A stretch of 64,000 nt of DNA from Pseudoscardovia radai (GCF_002259605.1 NZ_MWWR01000003.1:124001-188000), one strand, 5' to 3'. Shown: positions 9,364-17,828, counted from the stretch's first letter. Notes: generated by a model not told the origin, from the letters alone. A program made the numbers and translations.

Positions 9364-11217
9364 ATGGCAGATACCACAACAGAAAAGCGAAATACGGGCA
9401 AGCCCCGGCGCTCCTCCGGCTCCGCCTCCCGCCGTGGACGCGGCCGCCGTTCTTCGGCGCCGCGCAGCCATGAGGTCGGCGGAAACCAGACGCCGGAACT
9501 CGGTCTCGTCGCCCCGCCGAAGTACCGCAAGGGCTCGATGCGCATCGTGCCGCTCGGCGGACTCGGCGAAATCGGCCGCAACATGAACGTGGTCGAGTAC
9601 AACGGCCACATCCTCATCATCGACTGCGGCGTGCTCTTCCCCGAGGAGGAGCAGCCAGGCGTCGATCTCATCCTGCCCGATTTCTCCTATATCAAGGACC
9701 GTCTCGACAAGGTCGAGGGCATGGTCCTCACGCATGGCCACGAGGACCATATCGGCGGCGTGCCGTACCTCCTGCGCCTGCGTCCGGACATCCCGCTGTA
9801 CGGTTCCGAGCTGACGCTCGCCTTCGTCAAGGCCAAGTGCGACGAGCATAAGATCAACCCGGTCATGCACGTCGTCCAGGGCCGTGACAAGGCCAAGGTG
9901 GGCCCGTTCAACCTCGAGTTCATCACCGTCACGCACTCCATCCCGGACGCGCTCGCCGTGTTCGTGCGCACGCCCGCCGGCAGCCTCATCGACACCGGCG
10001 ACATCAAGCTCGACCAGCTGCCGCTCGACCACAAGATCACCGACCTCGTGGAATTCGGCCGCCTCGGCGAGAACCCGGGCGTCGACCTGTTCATGTGCGA
10101 TTCCACGAACGCCGAGGTCCCCGGCTTCGTCAAGCCCGAGACGTCCATCGCCCCGGCGCTCGACAAGGCCTTCGCCGAGGCCACGCGCAAGATCATCGTG
10201 GCATCGTTCTCCAGCCACGTGCACCGCGTGCAGCAGGTCGTCGACGCCGCCCACAAGTACGGCCGCAAGGTGGTGTTCGTCGGCCGCTCCATGGTGCGCA
10301 ACATGGCCATCGCCGCCGACAAGGGCTACCTGCACATCCCCGAGGGCACCGTCGTGGACCTCAAGAAGTCCGCGGACATCCAGGACGACAAGATCGTGTA
10401 CATGTGCACGGGTTCGCAGGGCGAGCCGCTCGCCGCGCTCGGCCGCATCGCCGACGGCAACCACCCGGACATCCACATCGAGGAGTTCGACACGGTGATC
10501 CTCGCCAGCTCGCTTATCCCGGGCAACGAGAACAGCGTGTACGGCGTCATCAACAAGCTCACGCGCCTCGGCGCGAAGGTTGTCAACCGCGACAACGCGG
10601 CGATCCATGTCTCCGGCCATGCGAACCAGGGCGAGCTGCTGTACCTGTACAACATCATCAAGCCCAAGTGCGCCATGCCGATCCACGGCGAGAACCGCCA
10701 CCTCGTGGCGAATGGCCTCGTTGCGGTCAAGACCGGCGTTCCGCCGCAGAACGTGGTGCTCGCCGAGGACGGCGACGTGGTGGACCTCTACCACGGCCAA
10801 GCCGCGGTCGTCGGCTCCGTGCCGTGCGGTTACGTGTACGTCGACGGCGATTCCGTGGGCGAACTGACCGACGATGACCTCGAGAAGCGCCGCATCCTCT
10901 CCGAGGAGGGCTTCGTGAGTGCTTTCGTGGTGGTGGACTCCGAGAACAAGGAGGTCGTCACCGACCCGAAGATCTTCCTCAACGCCGTGGCGGAGGACGA
11001 GAGCAGCATCGAGTCCGTCAAGGATCAGATCGTGCGCAACCTCGAGGACGCGTTGCTGTCGGGCACGACGAATACGCAGAAGCTGCAGCAGGTCATGCGC
11101 CGCACGCTCGGCGGCTGGATCTCGCGCAAGTGGCATCGCCGTCCGATGATTGTGCCGGTCGTGGCCGACATCGCCGACGAGGACGAGGCCGCGCAGCTGC
11201 CCGCCGGCACCAAGTGA
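9364..11217 (+). CDS. rnj: Ribonuclease J
   Basis: A metallo-beta-lactamase/beta-CASP ribonuclease with 5'-3' exonuclease and endonuclease activity in mRNA decay and rRNA maturation. Of 617 residues, the first ~50 are Arg/Ser/Lys-rich and disordered, as in actinobacterial homologues, and may bind RNA. The zinc motif is THGHEDHIGG (residues ~123-132), followed by VTHSIPDALAV, SLIDTGDIKLD, the beta-CASP stretch DSTNAEVPG, TGSQGEP and VSGHANQGEL. The last ~100 residues are the C-terminal RNase J domain. The ATG follows AAGGATAGAAAGCAGCT. The gene ends at a convincing terminator facing the convergent symporter. Confidence 0.95.
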   Translation: MADTTTEKRNTGKPRRSSGSASRRGRGRRSSAPRSHEVGGNQTPELGLVAPPKYRKGSMRIVPLGGLGEIGRNMNVVEYNGHILIIDCGVLFPEEEQPGVDLILPDFSYIKDRLDKVEGMVLTHGHEDHIGGVPYLLRLRPDIPLYGSELTLAFVKAKCDEHKINPVMHVVQGRDKAKVGPFNLEFITVTHSIPDALAVFVRTPAGSLIDTGDIKLDQLPLDHKITDLVEFGRLGENPGVDLFMCDSTNAEVPGFVKPETSIAPALDKAFAEATRKIIVASFSSHVHRVQQVVDAAHKYGRKVVFVGRSMVRNMAIAADKGYLHIPEGTVVDLKKSADIQDDKIVYMCTGSQGEPLAALGRIADGNHPDIHIEEFDTVILASSLIPGNENSVYGVINKLTRLGAKVVNRDNAAIHVSGHANQGELLYLYNIIKPKCAMPIHGENRHLVANGLVAVKTGVPPQNVVLAEDGDVVDLYHGQAAVVGSVPCGYVYVDGDSVGELTDDDLEKRRILSEEGFVSAFVVVDSENKEVVTDPKIFLNAVAEDESSIESVKDQIVRNLEDALLSGTTNTQKLQQVMRRTLGGWISRKWHRRPMIVPVVADIADEDEAAQLPAGTK

Positions 11218-11265
11218 TGCACTGATAACTGGTATGGATCTGCAATAGATCTTCACGATTCACGG

Positions 11266-11297
11266 AACCGCCTTTCGCTTTGCGAGGGGCGGTTTTG
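11266..11297 (+). terminator. Terminator of RNase J gene
   Basis: AACCGCC (11266-11272) and GGCGGTT (11288-11294) pair and run into TTTT. Confidence 0.7.
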
Positions 11298-11353
11298 CGT
11301 TGTAGGCGGATGAGGCGGGGAGCGTTGCGCTCCGGCGCCGCTCCCTCTTATGC

Positions 11354-11384
11354 AAGGTGGCGGACCGCGTAGGCCCGCCACCTT
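11354..11384 (-). terminator. Hairpin downstream of the symporter
   Basis: Perfect 10-bp stem AAGGTGGCGG / CCGCCACCTT with an 11-base loop, lying between convergent genes. It has no T-run on the minus strand; it is probably the transcript end of the symporter gene. Confidence 0.5.
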
Positions 11385-11456
11385 CAATCACCCGCCTTCA
11401 AATCGTGCATCAAGGCAATCGTGTGCCCAGGCGGTTATGCAGCGCCATCGTCTGTT

Positions 11457-13088
11457 TTACAGCTCCTCGCGGCGCTCCTCCTCGACCTCCATATTCGAGG
11501 CGAGCGTGGAGTCGATCATATCGTCGCCCTTCGGATCGTCGAGGTAATGGTCGAACTCATGCAGCACCTCGGCCTCCGGGGCGGGCGTCAGCAGCGAGAC
11601 CACCACGATGAACAGCAGCGAGACGATGAACGCCGGCAGCAGCTCGTAGATGCCCCACACGCCACCCAGCGGCTTGACGAGGTTATGCCAGATAAGCACC
11701 ATCGCGGTGCCCGAGAGCATGCCCGCGATCGCGCCGTACTTGTTCGTGCGGCGCCAGTACAGCGACGTCAGCATCAGCGGGCCGAACGACGCGCCGAGAC
11801 CGGCCCACGCGTAGGAGACCACCTGGAAGATCGAGGAATTCTGGTCGAAGGCCACGAAGATGCCGAACAGGAACATGACGAGCAGCGTGCCGCGCGCCAC
11901 GCGCATGACCTGGCGGTCGCTGGCCTTGCGGTTGATGACGCCGCGGTAGATGTTCTCGCCCACGGCGCTCGCGCCGATGATGAGGTAGGACGACGACGAG
12001 CTCATGGAGGCGGCGAAGATGCCCGACACCACGATGCCGCACAGGAAGCTGGGCAGCAGCGCCTGCGCAATGACGATGAACACGTTCTCGGCGGTGGCCT
12101 GCGTGGCGAACTGCGTCGGCATCATGGCGCGGCCGGCCAGGCCGATGCACACGCCGCATGTCAGCGAGATAACGCACCACGTGGTGGCGATGATACGGGA
12201 CTTGCGGATCTCCTCGGAGCTGCGGATCGACAGGAATCGCACAAGCACCTGCGGCATGCCGAAGTAGCCCAGGCCCCAGGCGAGCATGGAGACGATGGAG
12301 ATGATGCCGTAGTCCGTGGGGGAGCCGAACACGGCCTGGCCGTCGCGCACGATCTGCTGGCCCATGGCGTCGAGCACCGGGGTGGCCGTATGCGTGCCGT
12401 CGAGGAAGCCTGGGATGCCGCGCAGGAACGCCACCGTGTTGTCGACGCCGCCGACGGAGGCCACGGAGCCGATGAACACCACGGCGAGGGCGAAGAACAT
12501 GAGCATGCCCTGGATGAAGTCGGTCACGACCACGGACAGGTAGCCGCCGATCAGCGTGTACGCGAACACCACGGCCGCGCCGATGACCATCGTCAGGTGG
12601 TAGTCCCAGCCGAACAGCGTGGAGAAGAGCTTGCCGACCGTCACGAAGCAGCTGCCCACGTAGACGCAGAAGAACACGAGGATGATCAGCGCCGCGATGG
12701 TGGAGATGACGTTCTTGCGGTCATGGAAGCGCTTGGAGAAGAAGTCCGGCACCGTGATGGCGTCGCCGGCCACCACGGAGTAGCGGCGCAGGCGGCGTGC
12801 GACGAGCTTCCAGTTGAGATATGTTCCGATCGCCAGGCCGATGGCCGTCCACATGGCGTCGGCCGCGCCGGTGAAATACGCCAGGCCAGGCAGGCCCATG
12901 AGCAGCCAGCCGCTCATATCCGACGCCTCGGCGCTCAGGGCCGTCAGCCACGGACCGACGCCGCGGCCTCCCGCGAAGTACTGCTTTGCTGACGAGTTGG
13001 ACCGCTTGGAGTAGGCGAATCCGATGGACAGCATGGTCACAAAATACAGGACCATGGCCAGCAGCACCCAGAAATCCTTGGTGACCAC
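11457..13088 (-). CDS. putP: Sodium:solute symporter, PutP (proline) type
   Basis: A sodium-coupled importer of the SSF family (543 residues, about 13 hydrophobic segments); L-proline is the likely substrate. Hallmarks are KQYFAGGRGVGPWLTALS (helix 2, sodium site), SAEASDMSGWLLMGLPGLAY, YTLIGGYLSVVVTDFIQG (the SSF signature) and SGIFAASMSSSSSYLI. The acidic C-terminus (EFDHYLDDPKGDDMID and onward) is unremarkable. The GTG at 13088 is preceded by AAGGAAGG at good spacing, and no better start lies nearby. The gene is monocistronic and convergent with RNase J. Confidence 0.88.
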   Translation of the reverse strand: MVTKDFWVLLAMVLYFVTMLSIGFAYSKRSNSSAKQYFAGGRGVGPWLTALSAEASDMSGWLLMGLPGLAYFTGAADAMWTAIGLAIGTYLNWKLVARRLRRYSVVAGDAITVPDFFSKRFHDRKNVISTIAALIILVFFCVYVGSCFVTVGKLFSTLFGWDYHLTMVIGAAVVFAYTLIGGYLSVVVTDFIQGMLMFFALAVVFIGSVASVGGVDNTVAFLRGIPGFLDGTHTATPVLDAMGQQIVRDGQAVFGSPTDYGIISIVSMLAWGLGYFGMPQVLVRFLSIRSSEEIRKSRIIATTWCVISLTCGVCIGLAGRAMMPTQFATQATAENVFIVIAQALLPSFLCGIVVSGIFAASMSSSSSYLIIGASAVGENIYRGVINRKASDRQVMRVARGTLLVMFLFGIFVAFDQNSSIFQVVSYAWAGLGASFGPLMLTSLYWRRTNKYGAIAGMLSGTAMVLIWHNLVKPLGGVWGIYELLPAFIVSLLFIVVVSLLTPAPEAEVLHEFDHYLDDPKGDDMIDSTLASNMEVEEERREEL

Positions 13089-13308
13089 GTGTACCTTCCT
13101 TTTCTTCTTGTGTTTTCCGTTGCGATTGCCGGCCCGACGGGTTTCGTGCAGACGGTGCGTGCGCGCTGCGTGCAGCCGGCGCCAAGTCCAACTTACTCAC
13201 GGGTTGCTACGGGGACTATTCGGGCGTCCGTATGTAATCCATCACCATCGGTCGACCGGGGCTGAAAACATGGACCGTTCCGGATGGCTGACCGACATAC
13301 GGGGCACC

Positions 13309-13500
13309 ATGACTTGCAACAAACCGAAGGCCGGCACCAATCCCGAAGGCGCCGCCAAGCCGAAGACCGGCGGCAAACCGGTCCGCGTCATCGCGGCCCT
13401 GGTCGTTATGGCGCTGGGTGCATGCTGTCTGGCGTATCCCATCGCGGCGCAGGAATCGTGGACTCATAGCCGCATTCCGGGGTGTTCGATACGGCTCCGG
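13309..13500 (+). pseudogene. Possible truncated start of a membrane-anchored (sortase-like?) protein
   Basis: From ATG 13309 the frame reads a Lys/Pro/Gly-rich leader, a basic patch (GGKPVRVIAA) and a good membrane helix (AALVVMALGACCLAYPIAAQ), the usual beginning of a sortase or similar anchored protein. After about residue 55 (13470 on) the sequence turns Arg-rich and random-looking while the frame stays open by base composition alone. There is no strong ribosome site. I read it as a remnant cut off near 13470 by the repeat-bearing sequence that follows. Family assignment is a guess. Confidence 0.3.
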
Positions 13501-13513
13501 GGGTGTATTTCGC

Positions 13514-13609
13514 GGTTTGTGAGGTCCTTTTTCGGGGGTGGGGCGAGTATACGGGGCTCGAAAACGTTGAAATTGCGTCGGCGTCTCGCGCCGCGGGACC
13601 CCACAAACC
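13514..13609. repeat. Inverted repeat, 14-bp arms
   Basis: GGTTTGTGAGGTCC (13514-13527) faces GGACCCCACAAACC (13596-13609), 13 of 14 matching, 68 bases apart. It lies in the 834-bp gap between the symporter and the metal ATPase. It may be the edge of a lost mobile element or a cruciform; the rest of the gap up to 13830 holds nothing else I can support. Confidence 0.45.
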
Positions 13610-13831
13610 GGCAGATAGGTTTTCGCACGTGTATCGAACACATGGCGGATGCCGGAAAACCGCGGAATCATGCGGCTTTGCCCATTCGCCGACGCAATCG
13701 CGCGGGTGTCCGTATAGACGGATGGGAGAGACTTCCGGTGCACAGGGGCGCCGGATGCTTCGAACCTGCACGGCAGCGTCCCACCAGCCTCGCTCGGCTC
13801 CTCTCAATAATCCCAAAGGAATTCCCCGAAC

Positions 13832-13873
13832 TTGACGGCGGTCAATGTTTTCCCGGTGCGGCGCCCGTATCTT
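13832..13873 (+). promoter_or_regulatory. Fnr/Crp-type box and -10 of the metal ATPase operon
   Basis: TTGACGGCGGTCAA (13832-13845) matches the Fnr consensus TTGA-N6-TCAA and has perfect TTGAC/GTCAA half-sites. A -10-like TATCTT lies at 13868-13873. With a start near 13880 the box is centred at -41.5, the class II activator position. The Crp/Fnr gene at the end of this operon (16624-17322) is the obvious candidate to bind it. Confidence 0.6.
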
Positions 13874-13922
13874 GGGCACCATCAAGACATCGTGACAGAC
13901 ATCACGAAAGGAGGCCCCGCCC

Positions 13923-15815
13923 ATGCAGAGCTTCATCCTGCGTCACAAGCCGCAGCTCACCATCATCGGCGGCGCGCTTATCGCCGCCGGCCTGGTCGCG
14001 CGCTTCGCCCTGCACTCGCAGCCGGCCTACGCCGCGGCGTCTATCGCCGCCTCGGTCATCGGCGTGCTGCCGATCCTCATCCAGGCGGTGCAGGCACTGC
14101 GCGTCCGGGTCATATCCATCGACGTGCTCGTGAGCATCGCCGTGTTCGGCGCATTCCTTATCGGCAGCTGGGACGAATCCGCCATCGTCACGTTCCTCTT
14201 CCTCGTCGGCGGCCAGATCGAGCGCTATACGCTCAACCAGACGCGCTCGGCCATCGGCGCCCTCGCCGACATGGCGCCGCAATCCGCCGCGGTCCGCCGC
14301 ACCGACGGTACTTTCGAAACCGTTCCGGTCGACGATGTGCGCGTCGGCGACATCGTCAAGGTCGTCACCGGCGACCGCATCCCCGTCGATGGCGTGGTGA
14401 CATCGGGCGCCGGCCTCGTCAACGAATCCGCCATCACCGGCGAGCCCATCCCCGTTGACAAAGCCGAGGGCTCGAGCGCCTCCGCCGGCACCCTGCTCGA
14501 CGACGGCATGCTGACCATCCGCGCCGACACGGTGGGGGAGGACACCACCTTCGGCAAGATCATCGAGCTCGTCGAAAACGCGCAGGACTCCAAATCCAAA
14601 GAGGAACGCTTCATCGACCGCTTCGCCACGTACTACACGCCGGCGGTGCTCGTCATCGCCGTCATCGTGGGTCTGGTGACGCGCCGCGTCGACCTCGCCA
14701 TCACCATGCTCGTGCTCGGCTGCCCCGGCGCGCTCGTCATCGGCGTGCCCGTGTCGAATATGGCCGGCATCGGCAACGGCGCGCGCCACGGCGTGCTCAT
14801 CAAAGGCAGCGAGGTGACGCACCGCCTGAGCTCCGTCGGCACCTTCGTGTTTGACAAAACCGGCACGATCACGGTCGGCATGCCGCAGGTGACGGACGTG
14901 AGGCGCTACGACGATTCCATCGCCCTCGCCCCTGACGACGCTGCCGGGACATCCTCCGCCCCCGATGACGCCACGCGCTACCTCGTCGGCGTGGAGGCGC
15001 AGTCGCAGCACCCGCTGGCGAAGGCCATCGTGCGGCATTTCGACGATGTCCCCGCCCCACAGGTGGACGAGGTGTCGGTGGTGACGGGCGGCGGAATCCG
15101 CGCCGTGCACGACGGCCACCGGATCCTCGTCGGCAGCCCACGCTTCCTCGAAACGGAAGGCGTGGAGCTCGGCCCCACGGCCCACGCGGACGCGGCCGAG
15201 CTCGAATCGCACGGCGATTCGCTCGTGGCCGTGGCCCTCGACGGACGCATCCGCCTCATGCTCGGCGTGCGCGACCGCCTGCGCCCCGGCATCGCCGACG
15301 GCATCGGGAACCTGCGCCGCCTGGGCGCCAGGAACATCGTGGTGCTCTCGGGCGACAACCAGCGCGCCGTCGACCTCATGACGGCCGGCCTTGGCCTCGA
15401 CCGCGCGGTTGGCGGCATGCTGCCCGACCAGAAGGCCGCGTACATCTCGCGCCTGCGCGACGAAGGCCACCGCGTGGTGTTCGTCGGCGACGGCATCAAC
15501 GACAGCCCGTCCCTCGCGCTCGCGGACGTGGGCATCGCGATGGGCAACGGCACCGACGTGGCCATCGACACCTCCGACGTGGTGCTCGCGGACTCCGACT
15601 TCTCGCGTCTGCCGCACGCGTACGGCCTGGCGAAGCGTACGGTGCGCAACATGCGCGAGAACATCGCGATCGCGGTGGGAGCGGTGGCGCTGCTGCTCTC
15701 GGGCCTCGTGCTCACATCGTGGCTCACCATGGCCGTGGGCATGTTCGTCCACGAGGCGAGCGTGCTGGCGGTGATTCTCAACGGCATGCGCCTGCTGCGG
15801 TACCGCGTGAAATAA
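13923..15815 (+). CDS. P1B-type heavy-metal ATPase with CPG motif
   Basis: A membrane pump of 630 residues that would use ATP to export a transition metal. It has the actuator TGE loop (SAITGEP), the phosphorylated Asp in FDKTGTITVG (Asp311), the HP motif (SQHPLAKAIV) and the hinge GDGINDSPSLALADVGIAMG. The membrane metal motif is GCPGALVIGVP (Cys267): CPG instead of the CPC, CPH or SPC used to predict specificity. There is no N-terminal metal-binding domain; a stand-alone HMA protein is encoded 117 bases downstream. AAGGAGG precedes the ATG. It is the first gene of a four-gene group ending in a Crp/Fnr regulator. The transported ion is not predictable from sequence; copper, zinc, iron or manganese are all possible. 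Confidence 0.9.
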   Translation: MQSFILRHKPQLTIIGGALIAAGLVARFALHSQPAYAAASIAASVIGVLPILIQAVQALRVRVISIDVLVSIAVFGAFLIGSWDESAIVTFLFLVGGQIERYTLNQTRSAIGALADMAPQSAAVRRTDGTFETVPVDDVRVGDIVKVVTGDRIPVDGVVTSGAGLVNESAITGEPIPVDKAEGSSASAGTLLDDGMLTIRADTVGEDTTFGKIIELVENAQDSKSKEERFIDRFATYYTPAVLVIAVIVGLVTRRVDLAITMLVLGCPGALVIGVPVSNMAGIGNGARHGVLIKGSEVTHRLSSVGTFVFDKTGTITVGMPQVTDVRRYDDSIALAPDDAAGTSSAPDDATRYLVGVEAQSQHPLAKAIVRHFDDVPAPQVDEVSVVTGGGIRAVHDGHRILVGSPRFLETEGVELGPTAHADAAELESHGDSLVAVALDGRIRLMLGVRDRLRPGIADGIGNLRRLGARNIVVLSGDNQRAVDLMTAGLGLDRAVGGMLPDQKAAYISRLRDEGHRVVFVGDGINDSPSLALADVGIAMGNGTDVAIDTSDVVLADSDFSRLPHAYGLAKRTVRNMRENIAIAVGAVALLLSGLVLTSWLTMAVGMFVHEASVLAVILNGMRLLRYRVK

Positions 15816-15932
15816 GCGGCGTGTGGCGAAACTACACGATTGCCCCGCCGTTACAGACCGGGCGAATCGTGGAGCATTCCGCAACCGACCGACACCAGAT
15901 CTCGAAAAACACAACAAAGACAAGGAGAACCC

Positions 15933-16160
15933 ATGAAAACCGCAACCCTGAAACTCGACACCCTCACCTGCCCGTCCTGCATGCTCAAGATCGAGGCCGC
16001 CGCGCGCTCGGTGCCGGGCGTGGACAGCGACACGGTGCACGTCTCGTTCGCCAACAGCAAGGTGAAGTTCCGCTTCGACGACGCCCGCACCGATGCGCAG
16101 ACCGTGGCGAAGGCCATCGAAACCGTCGGATACCCGGTGCTCGGCACGAGCGTCGCGTGA
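15933..16160 (+). CDS. HMA-domain metallochaperone (CopZ-like)
   Basis: A 75-residue heavy-metal-associated domain, the ferredoxin-like fold of CopZ/Atx1. The metal-binding pair is Cys13 and Cys16 in LTCPSCMLKIE; the usual MxCxxC methionine is replaced by LTCPSC. The closing segment is AKAIETVGYPV. It probably delivers metal to, or gates, the upstream ATPase, which lacks its own HMA head. The ATG at 15933 has AAGGAG 7 bases upstream; the frame is open earlier but without a ribosome site. The upstream spacer contains one copy of the GGGCGAATCGTGGA motif. Confidence 0.88.
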   Translation: MKTATLKLDTLTCPSCMLKIEAAARSVPGVDSDTVHVSFANSKVKFRFDDARTDAQTVAKAIETVGYPVLGTSVA

Positions 16161-16243
16161 GGTGTGGAGCCTCGCTCCACGCAGCGAACCTGTAGTGCAA
16201 GCCACGCAACCCGCATAACCTACATATCCCGAAAGGACAGACC

Positions 16244-16588
16244 ATGACCGCATTCACCGACTACATCACTGCCAACCTCGACCGCCTCGACCTGGGCACC
16301 CTCGCCATCACGCGCGCGCACGCGGCGCATCACCCCGAGGTGTTCGAGGTGCGCAGGAACTATGAGACGATTCGCGACCGCGTGGCGGCGTCGCATGGGG
16401 CGCAGCCGCAGGTCGGCGAGGAGCTCGCGCAGATCAGCCGCCTGACCGGCGGGTACGCGATTCCGGACGACGCCTGCATGACGCTCGAAGGGACGTATCG
16501 CATGCTTCAGGAGGCGCATCGCCTGTATGAGGCGGAGGGAGGCACGGGCGCTGCGGGTACGAACGCCGACGCCGCTCGTGTACAGTAG
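16244..16588 (+). CDS. Conserved-looking small protein of unknown function in metal operon
   Basis: A 114-residue soluble, helical protein that I do not recognise. A His cluster near residues 25-31 (RAHAAHHPEVFEVRR) could bind metal or a di-iron centre, and a Gly/Ala-rich tail follows residue ~100. The ribosome site (GAAAGGACAG) and position between the chaperone and regulator genes make it a real gene. The 83-bp spacer before it holds a small hairpin (GTGGAGC-CTC-GCTCCAC, 16164-16180). Context suggests a role in metal or redox handling (inference only). Confidence 0.7.
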   Translation: MTAFTDYITANLDRLDLGTLAITRAHAAHHPEVFEVRRNYETIRDRVAASHGAQPQVGEELAQISRLTGGYAIPDDACMTLEGTYRMLQEAHRLYEAEGGTGAAGTNADAARVQ

Positions 16589-16623
16589 GGAATCCCGCGC
16601 ATCGGACCGGGGAAGGAGACGAT

Positions 16624-17322
16624 ATGCCGCATGACCTGTGCGTGCAGCTGGTGCCGTTGTTCGACGGCCTGGTCCTCGACGACCAGATGGAGATCCAGCG
16701 CAAGACGCGTTTCCGCATGTTCGGCAAAGGCGACATCGTCTTCTCCCCGGCGTCCGAACCGCAGCTGACCATCGTGGCGCGCGGCAGCATGAAGGTGTAC
16801 CGCATCTCGCCCAACGGGCGCGAGCAGCTGCTGCGTGTGGTCGAGCCCGGCGGGTATGAGGGCGAGGCGCGGCTTTTTGACAACGATGGCGCCGCGGCTG
16901 CAGACACGGCCGCGAACGCCGCGCCGGCGCATAATCTCTACGGCGAGGCGCTGGGCGACACCAAGGTGTGCATCCTGCGGCGCAGCGACTTCATGGAGCT
17001 GCTCGGCACGCATCCGCAGCTGAGCCTGCGCCTGCTGTCGGCGGTCGCCGGCAAGATGGCGCGCGCCGAGGAGCAGGCGCAGTTCCTCACGATGGGCCGC
17101 GTGGAGGAGCGCCTCGCGATGTATCTGCTCGACCTGTCGAAAGGCGCGGGCGGGTCGCCGCGCATCCGCATTCCGATGACCATGCGCGAGCTGGCATCGT
17201 ATCTGGGCACCACGCCCGAAACCCTCTCGCGCAAGCTTCGCTTCCTGGAGGAGGAAGGCTACATCGCCCGTCGCCGCCGCGACATCCTCATCCGCGACCC
17301 CGACCGCCTGGAAGACATCTGA
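16624..17322 (+). CDS. Crp/Fnr-family transcriptional regulator
   Basis: A 232-residue regulator with an N-terminal cyclic-nucleotide-binding-type beta-barrel (residues ~30-135, FGKGDIVFSPAS and MKVYRISPNGREQLLRVV), a dimer helix and a C-terminal winged helix (MTMRELASYLGTTPETLSRK, the recognition helix). The start CVQLVPLF resembles Fnr-like proteins, but only two or three cysteines are present and the four-Cys Fnr cluster pattern is missing, so an O2-sensing [4Fe-4S] cluster is unlikely. A glycine/alanine-rich insertion interrupts the barrel near 16890-16930. AAGGAG precedes the ATG, 35 bases after the previous stop. Probable autoregulator of this operon through the box at 13832. Confidence 0.9.
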   Translation: MPHDLCVQLVPLFDGLVLDDQMEIQRKTRFRMFGKGDIVFSPASEPQLTIVARGSMKVYRISPNGREQLLRVVEPGGYEGEARLFDNDGAAAADTAANAAPAHNLYGEALGDTKVCILRRSDFMELLGTHPQLSLRLLSAVAGKMARAEEQAQFLTMGRVEERLAMYLLDLSKGAGGSPRIRIPMTMRELASYLGTTPETLSRKLRFLEEEGYIARRRRDILIRDPDRLEDI

Positions 17323-17333
17323 TTCCCTCCGGG

Positions 17334-17416
17334 AACAATGTGATGGCTTGCGGACAAATTCCGTCTGTTTTTTACGGAAAATGCACGACTTATGTCCGCA
17401 AACCGTACCATCGTTT
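17334..17416. repeat. ~80-bp palindromic repeat, copy A
   Basis: The left arm (17334-17356, containing TGTGATGGCTTGCGGACA) is largely complementary to the right arm (from 17393, TGTCCGCAAACC). An inner hairpin TTCCGT/ACGGAA spans a T-run and may terminate the metal operon, whose last stop is 12 bases upstream. A second complete copy lies at 30557-30638, and half copies at 49755-49778 and 59941-59960. Confidence 0.8.
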
Positions 17417-17490
17417 CGGGAAAGGGCATGGGGTCTGCACTTCGGGCAATGTGTTGCCGCCGTCGACGGATGTTTTTCGACTTACTTGTT

Positions 17491-17544
17491 ACTTGCCACT
17501 TACTTGCCACCTGCTGGTAAGTACGTGGCAAGTACGCGGCAAGT
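17491..17544. repeat. 20-bp inverted repeat
   Basis: 17491-17510 is complementary to 17525-17544 at 18 of 20 positions, with a 14-base loop. The arms are built from ACTTGCCAC repeats. It lies between the metal operon and the VOC remnant; it could be an operator or a junction scar. Confidence 0.5.
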
Positions 17545-17574
17545 TCAACCCGAATCCTGCACACGTGGCATATC

Positions 17575-17775
17575 TTCGTGGCATAGTCCCATCATGTGCG
17601 GCTCCATCGTGCGTACCCTCGCCGAAGCTGAGGAAATACGAGCGGAAGTCGGTGGTCGGATTATGGTACTCGTCATTCGCCGTGGGCCCAGATAGGTGAC
17701 GAAGGAATCCTTCGCCGCCTCGAGGTCGTTCACATACGGCGCCACGTGGTTGATGTTTGCGATGCCGGCGTGCAT
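17575..17775 (-). pseudogene. Broken VOC/glyoxalase-family gene
   Basis: From ATG 17775 the minus strand encodes IANINHVAPYVNDLEAAKD then SFVTYLGP, the typical opening of a vicinal-oxygen-chelate protein with its first metal His. The expected continuation (ANDEYHNPTTDFRSYFLSF then GEG) appears only in another frame, from about 17685 down to 17615. The frame then shifts again and similarity stops. Two frameshifts and loss of the second half make this a decayed gene of a metal-dependent isomerase/dioxygenase-type protein. Confidence 0.7.
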
Positions 17776-17828
17776 GGGGCTTCTTTGCTGGTCTGGGGCG
17801 TCGGTTTCCGGCGCGGTGCACTTGGTTT

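Noticed and set aside
11421-12992. 523-codon plus-strand frame over the symporter
   Set aside because: Antisense shadow of a clear SSF transporter.
13089-13922. Insertion sequence remnant in the putP-ATPase gap
   Set aside because: The inverted arms are present, but there is no transposase fragment or target duplication that I can recognise.
13902-16253. 783-codon minus-strand frame over the metal ATPase operon
   Set aside because: Shadow of the plus-strand genes; no start site and no domain.
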